This document shows, piece by piece, positions 19,875 to 28,485 of a stretch of 39,972 bases of DNA. Source of the DNA: Perkinsus marinus ATCC 50983 (taxonomy: Eukaryota > Perkinsozoa > Perkinsida > Perkinsidae); NCBI RefSeq assembly GCF_000006405.1, contig NW_003208985.1, positions 196,778-236,749 of the forward strand. Reading direction: 5' to 3'. The position numbers and the translations under genes were made by a program. Each line of letters begins with the position of its first letter. Position 1 is the stretch's first letter. Below the pieces are notes generated by a model. It searched no databases. It had not been told where the DNA came from and worked only from the letters and a program-made list of their open reading frames with translations.

Positions 19875-21790
19875 TGGTGGAGAACCCGCTGGCTGAGCTC
19901 CTTGAAGTCCTCGGTATTGCTGAACCCTCACTACTACTATGGTTATCTGCCGCTGAGTTAGAGACTGCCATGGAAGGCCAACCTCTTAGCAAGAAGGTCT
20001 ATCTACGACGTACCTTCTTCACCTATATAGACGCCGAAGGCCCTAACTCTCAAGCTGCAAGCCTCTCTCGAAGGCCAGCAAACACAGTACATCCACAGCA
20101 GGTTACAACTTCTGCTGCCACTGTGCAGGTCTACCCTCAAGGAGTGCCCCAGGCCCCTCTCATGCAAGGTCAACAACACCCTTGTAACAACGACATCACC
20201 AACGTGGCGTATTGGTGTGATCTATCCCACAACTATGATAAGGAGAAGGCGCTCGATACAACGAAGGCCATCAATGCTGTTTCCCATATCAAGTGCCCCG
20301 ACAACAAACAGTACAAGGGAAACTCTGATAACAGGAGTATCAACTACTTCCTGAGTCTTGTCCGCTGTGAAGCGAAGCAAACAGCGCTGGGCCCTCGACT
20401 ATCTTATATCTATCTATCCAACTGTCTTAGCCAGTCGGTCAAGAGGAACTTACAGATCCACTTGGAAACTACTATGGACCCCACTCTCTACTTGAACGAC
20501 TATGTTCTGACACTATCACAAGCACTTGGTTACCTTCAACATAAGTACTCTCTGTCGAATTCACATGCGGAAGTCATGAGATACTTCTCTGACGTCAAGA
20601 TGGACAATGGTGACATCAACATTTACGATTACCTCGACCGTATCGAATCTGCTGTTGCTATGTGTGCGAGTGTTGGCCTCCATCTACAACCCAGTCAAAT
20701 CAACCTACACTATCGTGAAGGCCTCCATCCCACTCTGAGGAAGACTGCAGACGAGAACTACGCGGCCATCGATGATGTCCAACAGCTTACGCAAGCCCTA
20801 CGTAGCCATATCCGCTGCAATCCAAAGCTCTACATCAGCAATGCTAATTCAAACAAGGCCCCTCCGGTATCAACTGCTACTTCTACTAAGGCTCCTAATC
20901 CCAAGCTTCCTAGGGTTGAAGACCCCGAGACTCTCAAACTCTGTCGAGAGCAAGGGATATGCTTGGCCTGGACAGCTCGCAGGCAGTGCCGCTATGCCGA
21001 TAATTGCAAGTACAAGCATAGTGACGTAGCCCGTTTACTACAACACCAGAAAGATGACTATCACCTCCCTCCTGGTTCTGACATGGTCCTAAGGTCTACT
21101 TTCTGTGCCGACAACAACTTCTTCATCGTTGCTGACACTGGTTGTACAAGATCAATTATATCTTGGCGACTTGCGACGGCCTTACTACAGCACTATCCTG
21201 GCGGCCAACTCATTCCTTGTAAGCTCTCTTTCGATACTGCAACTACAACTCGATCTATGAGTTCACTCTACCAGCTCAAGATCAACTTTCCCATCTGCGA
21301 TGGAAAGTTTCCATTGGAAACCGTCAAGTCTCAACATTCACATGGTCGCCGTCTATCATCAACGACGGACTACTACTTCACTCTGATGGACTCCTCGGTA
21401 TGGATACCCTTTCGATCAACGCCGACGGTTTGCTCATCAACATCAATGGTTCATTGGTTCAAGCTTCAAAATTTCTTTGTAGCTCTCATTCATTGGATAA
21501 ATATCGGTCATCAGGCATCACGTCTCCGACATCCACTACGAGCCCAATCGGTTCATCATTGTCGGAGCTATATAAATTTATATTTATTTGCCCAACAGCC
21601 GCTCCTACTCAAGGTCCTATCCGGTCAACATTCGACTGCACGACCTCCACTACATCTGATCTATCTACGCCTACTTCATCAACGGCATCATCAGATGACT
21701 CTATCGAAGGCCATCATATCGCCGCTCTCAAAGGCAAGGCCTCTAAACAAAACTCGGACGACGCTATCTCCTACGACGTCGATTCACTAG
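19823..21790 (+). CDS. Gag-protease of the young LTR element
   Basis: The frame starts within the 5' LTR, runs through the primer-binding site and encodes a Gag with a helical capsid-type middle. Near residues 370-400 it carries a CCCH zinc finger (CLAWTARRQCRYADNCKYKH, C-X8-C-X5-C-X3-H) in place of the usual CCHC knuckle, and then a retropepsin active site (FIVADTGCTRSIIS). CCCH fingers usually bind RNA, so a role in packaging is a fair inference. The end of this frame overlaps the pol frame. Confidence 0.8.
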   Translation: MAIPSVVESTSAGVTTNMVENPLAELLEVLGIAEPSLLLWLSAAELETAMEGQPLSKKVYLRRTFFTYIDAEGPNSQAASLSRRPANTVHPQQVTTSAATVQVYPQGVPQAPLMQGQQHPCNNDITNVAYWCDLSHNYDKEKALDTTKAINAVSHIKCPDNKQYKGNSDNRSINYFLSLVRCEAKQTALGPRLSYIYLSNCLSQSVKRNLQIHLETTMDPTLYLNDYVLTLSQALGYLQHKYSLSNSHAEVMRYFSDVKMDNGDINIYDYLDRIESAVAMCASVGLHLQPSQINLHYREGLHPTLRKTADENYAAIDDVQQLTQALRSHIRCNPKLYISNANSNKAPPVSTATSTKAPNPKLPRVEDPETLKLCREQGICLAWTARRQCRYADNCKYKHSDVARLLQHQKDDYHLPPGSDMVLRSTFCADNNFFIVADTGCTRSIISWRLATALLQHYPGGQLIPCKLSFDTATTTRSMSSLYQLKINFPICDGKFPLETVKSQHSHGRRLSSTTDYYFTLMDSSVWIPFRSTPTVCSSTSMVHWFKLQNFFVALIHWINIGHQASRLRHPLRAQSVHHCRSYINLYLFAQQPLLLKVLSGQHSTARPPLHLIYLRLLHQRHHQMTLSKAIISPLSKARPLNKTRTTLSPTTSIH

Positions 21791-24723
21791 GCGACACACC
21801 ACCTACATTCCCTAAACCACCCGAAAGCTACCAACTACTCGAGACCATCTACAACAACGAATGGTGTACTATTGGTATCCTTTCTAATAAGGATGGTAAC
21901 AAAGAGTATTTCGTTGACTACAGTGACCAACTACTGCGGCTAGCTCTAGACAATCAGCCGAAACCGGTCCCTTCTACTCACTATTTCCTCATCAAAGCCA
22001 GTACTGACGAGCGTCAACAAGCAGAGCAGCGCATCGACGCCCTGATCAATGGAGGCAAACTACAACCTACTGGTATTGGTGATATCAACAGCTACACCAC
22101 AAATTGGTATCCACGTACTGGTCGCAAGCGGGTCAGACCTATACAGCCTACAATAAGGACAAATGACTTGCTCAAAAAAGCCAGCAAGAAGTTCCCAATC
22201 AAGGACTGCCAATCCAAGATACCTCGCATCATCAACAAGTACAGGTCATCTGCTACTGCTCATTCTATGGATATCAAGGATACCTATAGATCCATCAAGC
22301 TCGGTTCAAATGTCCAACTCCTCAGTCAGATCAACTACAAGGGAAAAAACTGGACCTACACCTACATGAGTGATGGTAACTCTACTAATCCTCAAGTCCT
22401 CGAGATCATCATTGCGCATGCCATCGGGGAACTAGAACGACTCGGTACTTGCCCTGGATTACTTGTGAGCTACATGGACGACTTCCTATACCTTGGTGGC
22501 CAGCCTGAAGACATTGAAAAAGTGAAGGCCCACTTTGCAAGCTACGGTATGTATCTAACCACCGAAGACCTCAACGGACCTGATGCTAATGGTTTACTAG
22601 TCCTCGGACATGAGCTTTGCGATAATGGTAACTCTCTTCTACTGCCTACCTACAAGTATAAAGATGCCGTCGACTTCGACATCTCCTGCACAGTCTCCTA
22701 TAAAAAAGCTCTATCACTCCTCAATATTTTATGGCAGGCTTGGGACCTATTACCATGGCACATTCTCATCATCAAGAACTGCCTGACTGCACTAGTTTCA
22801 AGATTAAGAGCTGTGAACGACCACAAATGGACTGACGATGTGGACGATAAGGCTATGGACTTGCTCAGAAGATGGCAACAACTGTTGAAGGCCAACCCTC
22901 CAACTCCGACGCACCGGTACATCCATCCAGATGCACCTATTCATGTCTGGTTCGACTCCTCCGAACTCTTAGGAGCGATGGTGGCCATTCAGGACAACCA
23001 AGTGGTATTCAAAAAGCAGTGGAAATGGTCCACTCAAGAGCGAGCCTTGCACATTAACGTGAAGGAACTCACTACTGCCTACAATGCTCTCTCTACTCTT
23101 GTCTCCTTCGAGCTCGATACCAATAAGAAGTTCTCGAAGATCATCCTCTACGGCGACAATCGTACAGCTAATGCTGCCCTAGCTTCTGGTAAGGTCTCTA
23201 CTTCTGGTAAGCAATCTACTCTACTTCAACGAACTATCGACCTTATTCATTACCTTATGGGAAGACGCCAGTTTGAAATTCACTATGTGGCCTCTGCCGA
23301 GAATCCTGCTGATGCCGGCACAAGGTGTGACCTCTACAGCGATTTGGTTGAATATCGTGATTCTATCGACGGCGTGAGTCTTGAAGCTCTGTCTGACGAT
23401 GATACCTCAGATATGAACACTGTTCATGTTGCTAGAATTATACGTAAGCGTGGTGACGAGGACGAAGACACCAACGAGATCGGTGATAAAAGACCACGAC
23501 TTGAACCACCTTTACGAGTTCCCACCAATCCATTACCACCCCTACAACGACCACCCTATTTTGACATTGTTCAATTACCCTCTAACATGTTGGCCACCTA
23601 TAGATCTCTACCCCTAAGTGAAGATGGTAGACGTCAACTGGCTGACGGCGATTTTCTGTATAAGTGTGCTGAGTTCTGTCATTCTCTCAAGCATACTGGT
23701 GCTTCTGAGATCACTGCTATTCTCAAGTGCTATTTCGATCCGAAGTCAACCACTATCGACTTCGATGAAGCAGCTAAGAAGGCCTCAAGAAGCTGCATCA
23801 CTTGTGCTCTCGTCAAGACCGACCCTGGCGATAGACAACCCAAGAACCCCACCTCCAACGATATAGTCATCCCTGATCGACCATTTCAAGTAGCCAGTTT
23901 GGATGTACTTGGTCCTTACGTTACGACTACAACAACCAATGGTTCGACCGGTAAATTCTACTCCATCAATTTGGTCTGTCAGCTCACTAATCTACTCTTA
24001 TGTTACCCTACTATTAGTGCGCCGACGGCCATCGATATACAACGAGCAGCCAACCTACCCCATCGGCTCTATCATTACCCACTACAGAGGATTTTGACTG
24101 ACAACGCTAGTATCATCAAGTCAGCTTCAAAATCTATGCCCTCTGTTCAATTCGATTATGTACCTGTCTCTGCATCATGGTTAAATGGACATGTTGAAGC
24201 TCGTCATCGACTACTCAACCAACGACTGCGACGTTCTTTCTTGACAACTGCTTTTGTTGACGAGAAAACTTGGTTTGAAGCTGTCTCTCGTGCGGCTTAT
24301 GAGATCAACTCTAGCTCCAATCTACTTGCACGTGGACTCTCACCGCTAGACATGGTTATTGATGGTTCGGGTATTTCTCCTTTCGACACCAGCGAAAGAT
24401 GTAAGCTTCCAGATGACAAATGGACTATTTGGAGAAAATATAAGCATGACTGTCGTGAACGTACTCTCAAAGCGATGGCCAACAAGACTGCTACTGGACC
24501 TCCACTACAAGTTGGTGATAGTGTACTTGTACACACTACGGAACCTCATCCGAAGGCCTCCACACCCTGGATTCCAACAAGGAGAGTTATTGTTGAGATA
24601 GAAGGCAACCGTGCTTTGCTAGATGATGGTGTATGGCGCTCTACTGATAAGCTCAAGAAGCTAAATGATGAAGTGCTACCTCGGTATGTATTCAATGATA
24701 CCCCATCTTTCATAACAGTATAA
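21400..24723 (+). CDS. Pol (RT, RNase H, integrase) of the young LTR element
   Basis: The open frame gives up to 1107 residues. Visible are RT with SYMDDFLYLGG (around residues 357-367), RNase H with IILYGDNRTANAAL and later NPADAGTR, and an integrase with the zinc-finger pairs HSLKH and CITC followed by the DDE core ASLDVLGPY, LTDNAS and NGHVEARHR. The order RT-RNase H-integrase excludes Ty1/copia. The N-terminal few hundred residues are low-complexity Ser/Thr/Pro-rich. The stop lies just before the nested DNA transposon. Confidence 0.88.
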   Translation: MDTLSINADGLLININGSLVQASKFLCSSHSLDKYRSSGITSPTSTTSPIGSSLSELYKFIFICPTAAPTQGPIRSTFDCTTSTTSDLSTPTSSTASSDDSIEGHHIAALKGKASKQNSDDAISYDVDSLGDTPPTFPKPPESYQLLETIYNNEWCTIGILSNKDGNKEYFVDYSDQLLRLALDNQPKPVPSTHYFLIKASTDERQQAEQRIDALINGGKLQPTGIGDINSYTTNWYPRTGRKRVRPIQPTIRTNDLLKKASKKFPIKDCQSKIPRIINKYRSSATAHSMDIKDTYRSIKLGSNVQLLSQINYKGKNWTYTYMSDGNSTNPQVLEIIIAHAIGELERLGTCPGLLVSYMDDFLYLGGQPEDIEKVKAHFASYGMYLTTEDLNGPDANGLLVLGHELCDNGNSLLLPTYKYKDAVDFDISCTVSYKKALSLLNILWQAWDLLPWHILIIKNCLTALVSRLRAVNDHKWTDDVDDKAMDLLRRWQQLLKANPPTPTHRYIHPDAPIHVWFDSSELLGAMVAIQDNQVVFKKQWKWSTQERALHINVKELTTAYNALSTLVSFELDTNKKFSKIILYGDNRTANAALASGKVSTSGKQSTLLQRTIDLIHYLMGRRQFEIHYVASAENPADAGTRCDLYSDLVEYRDSIDGVSLEALSDDDTSDMNTVHVARIIRKRGDEDEDTNEIGDKRPRLEPPLRVPTNPLPPLQRPPYFDIVQLPSNMLATYRSLPLSEDGRRQLADGDFLYKCAEFCHSLKHTGASEITAILKCYFDPKSTTIDFDEAAKKASRSCITCALVKTDPGDRQPKNPTSNDIVIPDRPFQVASLDVLGPYVTTTTTNGSTGKFYSINLVCQLTNLLLCYPTISAPTAIDIQRAANLPHRLYHYPLQRILTDNASIIKSASKSMPSVQFDYVPVSASWLNGHVEARHRLLNQRLRRSFLTTAFVDEKTWFEAVSRAAYEINSSSNLLARGLSPLDMVIDGSGISPFDTSERCKLPDDKWTIWRKYKHDCRERTLKAMANKTATGPPLQVGDSVLVHTTEPHPKASTPWIPTRRVIVEIEGNRALLDDGVWRSTDKLKKLNDEVLPRYVFNDTPSFITV

Positions 24724-24764
24724 CACTTTCGATATTTGCACTACTATCATTAAATTAGTAACTA

Positions 24765-25571
24765 AACCCCCTCACAAAATAATAGAACATACAGTATTTT
24801 TTCGATTTCTCTGTTATTACTGCGACTCAGGTTGTGAGATTTCGTGTGTGAGAGTATCACTTATGAGAAAATCCACGTCGAGAAATCAGTCTCCGCAAGC
24901 AAGTGCTCGGAGGCAAAACTCACTCGGGCTGTTTTATGGGCCGGAGTTAACCTTGGAGCTGTTGGAATCTTAGCATAAGCAGCCCCGCTCGACCTCAGAA
25001 AACGCCTTACCGTCTGTGGGGACACGCTAAGCTTACAAATACGCACGATCTTGGTGCACGTGACGTCGGGATCCTTCGCAAACTCTCTCATGATGTGCCG
25101 TTTCTGCCTATCGGATAATACCGGCTTGCGCCCACGTCGCTCGGGAGGCTGGGGCGGGTAGGTCTGGGGTGCCTTCGCGAGTATCTTGCTGACAACTGGC
25201 CTGGATACTCCGTGGCAGCTGGCAATCTCACTATGGGTATATTTAGCCTGACCGTTCGGTAGGCGAGTGCTTCCCATGATACGGATGAGCTCCTGTGTAT
25301 GTGGAGTAACAGCTTTAGCGCGGGGCATATGCGAATAGTCGCTCTGTGATCAATACGGATCCGTCTGAGATGGTGTTCTATTTTTTTGGAAGCGCGGAAA
25401 AATTGACCGTTTCAGAAATTTTACTAAGGCGAGCGAATAATGATACGACTCTAATATATTTTTGTTCCTACATAAGTGATACCCTCACACACGAAATCTC
25501 ACAACCTGAGTCGCAGTAATAACAGAGAAATCGAAAAAATACGGTATGTTCTATTATTTTGTGAGGGGGTT
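24765..25571 (-). mobile_element. Tc1/mariner-type element with 101-bp TIRs, internally deleted
   Basis: The element is 807 bp with terminal inverted repeats of 101 bp (24765-24865 and 25471-25571; two mismatches) starting AACCCCCTCACAAAATAATA, and a TA target duplication (24763-24764, 25572-25573). It carries only the front half of a transposase. It is nested in the young LTR element, so it inserted even more recently. The intact TIRs mean it could still be mobilised by a transposase made elsewhere. Confidence 0.92.
24861..25328 (-). CDS. Truncated Tc1/mariner-family transposase (DNA-binding half)
   Basis: 155 residues, against about 340 in full-length relatives. It carries two helix-turn-helix units: residues 20-50 (KYTHSEIASCHGVSRPVVSKIL) and residues 70-110 (SDRQKRHIMREFAKDPDV, later SVSPQTVRRFLRSSG), joined by a GRK-type hook (PERRGRKPVLS). 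The frame ends at ETDFSTWIFS, exactly where family members begin the catalytic block with Asp, and then enters the terminal repeat. The whole DDE/D domain is therefore missing and the product could bind ends but not cut. Such products may act as repressors; this is inference. Confidence 0.85.
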   Translation of the reverse strand: MPRAKAVTPHTQELIRIMGSTRLPNGQAKYTHSEIASCHGVSRPVVSKILAKAPQTYPPQPPERRGRKPVLSDRQKRHIMREFAKDPDVTCTKIVRICKLSVSPQTVRRFLRSSGAAYAKIPTAPRLTPAHKTARVSFASEHLLAETDFSTWIFS

Positions 25572-25586
25572 TATCTGGGGAGGACG

Positions 25587-25744
25587 TGTTCGCGCGCGTA
25601 TGCACGAATCTCGCTCGCCCATTATTCGTTGCATGAAACGGCTCGCAGCCCTCAGGCTGAAATGGATAAGATAAGAAGCCTTATTACCTATTATGGCTAT
25701 CCCAAGTGTTGTTGAGTCAACCAGTGCGGGTGTTACTACTAACA
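25587..25744 (+). repeat. 3' LTR of the young element
   Basis: 158 bp, identical to 19717-19874 and followed by the GTGGC duplication. Confidence 0.95.
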
Positions 25745-25857
25745 GTGGCAGACTCCGAATCGCACGGGATGTAATGTATGTAACAGTGTGTGTTTGAGGA
25801 GTACATGATCTTGAATTGCCACAACCGGAGATCGTTTCTGATGTTAGGATTGTATTT

Positions 25858-26219
25858 CTAGTGTGACAACCTAACGCAACGCTCATTTGGCACTACTGAC
25901 GTCAAGGCTTGGTACATGTTGGAATGTGTATACGAGGAAAGTGTTGTCTTGGGCTCATACAAATTGGTCAAGTACAGCTCAGCTGACCGTGAGGGAGAGT
26001 CTGTTGCGATACCATCGGGATCGGCCCATCCGCCCAGCTGGTGCATACACCAGACGACGCTGAACACAAAGCATGGGATACCGTGGAAACATTGGTGCTC
26101 ACTGGTCTGATCCTCCGGCTTGATGCGTCTCCCTGTGATGGTACGCGACAAGAGTCTGTAGCAGAGCCTAGGGTGGCAAGAAGAGTGTATAGTGCGATGA
26201 ATGCTAATATGGCATGCAT
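25858..26219 (-). CDS. Small secreted protein of unknown function
   Basis: Two exons (26219-26051 and 26000-25858) around a 50-nt GT-AG intron give a closed 103-residue protein. It begins with a good signal peptide (MHAILAFIALYTLLATLGSATDSC), followed by a Ser/Val-rich region and a Tyr/Thr-rich C-terminal part (ELYLTNLYEPKTTLSSY). No family is recognised. Support is the signal peptide, the typical intron size and the frame staying open across the join. The young LTR element inserted about 110 bp downstream of the stop codon. A further 3' exon replacing the present C-terminus cannot be excluded. Confidence 0.45.
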
Positions 26220-26619
26220 TGGTTGAAACTTGACTTCAAATCTCCGTCTTCTGGGCGAGCATGGACACTGCTTGAGAAAGTCAAAGATCATGCAAGTGAG
26301 CAAGACCCCTCGTTCGTAGGAAACGGGAAAAGGGGTGGGATCGACAGGATTCTGAGTAGCTTTGAGAAGATCTTGTTGCTCTGTCGTGTTCCGGGGCGGT
26401 TTGAATGATTCCGCGGCTTGGATTTTATTATTGCCCTCGGATTCTGTATTCCACAGAATACAGGTGATAGTAGCTGATCGGCTCACTTCGATCACGCCTG
26501 TCGTTATTGGTGATCGAATGCCCGTTTATGAGATGGAAGTGAAACTCAACGAGGGCCTTTGGTCGGCTTCACAGGCTCCTGCCATTGACGCAGTAGAAGT
26601 CTAGTCTCTGTTTGGAAAA

Positions 26620-28485
26620 ATGGCTAGATTCGAGCCCTTCGGAGATCAGCACAAGTTCTGTGAGCCGTCTTGGTATCAAGGTAAGGCACCCCTGACGTTT
26701 TGCAGCGGAGTCGTCGTGTGGGCAGGTGCCTTTACGCCTTACTATACGGCTTCACATGCTGAGTTCAGGAAACGTGTGAGGGACTTCGTGATGAAAGAAA
26801 TCGATCCTTACGCTGAGAGTTGGCTTGAAAAAGGCGGGTGAGTGAGTGCCACAACTTGACGTTCTCGCACGTCACTTTCAAGGTACCCTCTGAGCATCCA
26901 CAAGAAAATGTACGACGCTGGACTGCAACAAGCTGTACTCAGAGTCCCGTCTGAGCTCAGCAAAACGCCATCAGGTATGTGCAGTTATAGTTTTGTTCTG
27001 AAGACGTCCACGATATTCTGTCATCGCGCGTATCCGCGCTCAAGAACGTCACCTGTCAACTCGATAGTTTTGGGTGTCAACGTGGAGGACGAACTCACCC
27101 AACGAATGTGCAACCGCTTACTAGCCTAGTAATACTAGGGATTTCAGAAACTGCATGTTGGTAGAAACTTGAACGCTCTGCTGTTCCAGTGTGAGCTGCA
27201 TTTATTTGAACTGAGACGAGCGTGACGTGAGTGTGCGCCGCTTATGAGCGCGACTCGTTAATTGAAATAATCATTTTATAAGCCTTAATAGCCAGGAGGT
27301 AGAGCGCGTGCCTTTTAAGCCTGTGGTCGTGAGTTCGAGCCCCGTCCGAGGTGTTTTGGGTAGTTAGTGCTTCAGCAATGTATATACGGTCGAGTAGTGA
27401 GATGTCAACGAGATTAAAATACAGTACATTGAATGTACTACATTCTTGGAAGATGCACTGTTGTATCTTATGGACAATGATTCCCCGGGGAAAAACTTGA
27501 ACTATTTCAGAAGAATATGACATCTTCCACGAGATAATATTTTTCGACGAGATGGCTAGAGCGGAATGTTATCCGCGCATGGTAAGTCTCCAGTAAGTGC
27601 ACTCAGGGGACCACCTTAATGCTTGTTAGATAAGCATCGATTCCATGGCTCTGCCTCCACTCGTTAAGTACGGCCCGGCTCATTTACGCGAGAAGTACGT
27701 AACGCCTGATATCTCCAACGCTAGAATGGAACTGGATTTTGCAGATCTTGAGCTCTCGACATTTTCTGAATAATCGAACATACTTTAGGTTAGTGCCGCA
27801 AGTCGCGAGTGGGGAGAAGCATATTGCCCTTGGTATAACAGAACCCACTGCAGGGAGTGACGTTGCACAAATCAAAACAACAGCTGTCAAACGGGGAGAT
27901 GAGTATGTTGTAAATGGGTAAGCCGAAGGTGTCTCGTGTAGTTAAAGAGCGTCATCTGGCATTAGGCAGAAGAAATGGATTACTGGTGGTTTGATCGCGG
28001 ATTACATAACGCTGGCTGTNNNNNNNNNNNNNNNNNNNNNNNNNNNNNNNNNNNNNNNNNNNNNNNNNNNNNNNNNNNNNNNNNNNNNNNNNNNNNNNNN
28101 NNNNNNNNNNNNNNNNNNNATGTTGGCCTGCAGTTCAAGCAGAGAGTTCCCGATCGTCAACTGGGGGCTGATTGTGCTATTCTCAAGGTTAACGCGTCTA
28201 AGGTCATCATCCCCTTCGGCTCGCAGACACGAATCAAGTTCACTTATTTAGGCATTCGAGTACTGCGCCAGAGAGGCAGTCCAAATCTTCGGTGGTGCTG
28301 GAGTGACGAGGGAAGGTCAGGGACGTTATGTGGAACGCTTATACAGGTATGATAGAACTCACTCATCGTCATCATCAACTTGGGTCATTCGCAGGAGTGT
28401 CCGTTTGAGTGCTATACCCGGAGGAAGTGAAGAGATACTTCTTGATTTAACTATGAGGATGGTTGCAGCTAAGGCACGCAGCTAG
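26620..28485 (+). CDS. Acyl-CoA dehydrogenase family flavoenzyme (interrupted by assembly gap)
   Basis: Exons: 26620-26680 ([20 protein letters not shown]), 26726-26837, 26883-26974, 27511-27581 ([19 protein letters not shown]), 27630-27698, 27745-27917 ([20 protein letters not shown], the FAD/substrate loop), from 27966 ([17 protein letters not shown]) into the gap, then after it [30 protein letters not shown] and the last exon [18 protein letters not shown] to the stop at 28485. All three domains of the fold are seen. The N-terminus FEPFGDQ..FCEP..WYQG is typical of an acyl-CoA dehydrogenase subgroup common in fungi. The enzyme oxidises an acyl-CoA to the enoyl-CoA and passes electrons to FAD. 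Most introns are about 45 nt; the third is 536 nt (26975-27510) and holds a tRNA-Lys-like sequence and two palindromic modules. Confidence 0.9.
27118..27139. repeat. 22-nt double-palindrome module, core ctagta
   Basis: Centres at 27125 and 27132, perfect. It lies in the long intron of the acyl-CoA dehydrogenase gene. Confidence 0.9.
27281..27352 (+). tRNA. tRNA-Lys(UUU)-like sequence, probably a pseudogene, inside an intron
   Basis: An A-box-like region (ggaggtagagc), an anticodon loop CTTTTAA with anticodon TTT, and a B box (agttcgagcc) are spaced as in tRNA. The D, T and acceptor stems are each only partly paired, so it looks degenerate. It lies in the sense direction in the 536-nt intron of the acyl-CoA dehydrogenase gene. 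Confidence 0.55.
27424..27445. repeat. 22-nt double-palindrome module, core aatgta
   Basis: Centres at 27431 and 27438, perfect. Same intron as the module at 27118. Confidence 0.9.
28020..28119. other. Assembly gap of 100 N
   Basis: Exactly 100 unknown bases, the usual placeholder for a gap of unknown size. It removes the central-to-C-terminal exons of the acyl-CoA dehydrogenase. Confidence 0.97.

Larger units (their letters stand above)
19717..25744 (+). mobile_element. LTR retrotransposon, young and nearly whole, with nested DNA transposon
   Basis: The 158-bp LTRs (19717-19874 and 25587-25744) begin TGTTCGCG and end ACTAACA, are identical, and are flanked by a perfect 5-bp duplication GTGGC (19712-19716, 25745-25749). 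The primer-binding site (TGGTGGAGAACCCGC) follows the 5' LTR directly and a purine tract (ggggagga) precedes the 3' LTR. Coding order is gag, protease, RT, RNase H, integrase, as in Ty3/gypsy and BEL/Pao; the lineage is left open. Identical LTRs mean a very recent insertion. A Tc1/mariner-type element sits between the integrase and the 3' LTR. Gag and pol occupy two overlapping frames. Confidence 0.93.

Noticed and set aside
26362-26604. Plus-strand frame ending just before the dehydrogenase start
   Set aside because: The family's usual N-terminus begins at 26620 in a different frame and no join links them; an inverted repeat (ttcgatcac/gtgatcgaa) explains part of its look.
27242-27523. Minus-strand frame with [15 protein letters not shown]
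   Set aside because: This peptide pattern is a common artefact of translating the complement of tRNA-like DNA; the tRNA-Lys-like sequence at 27281-27352 explains it.
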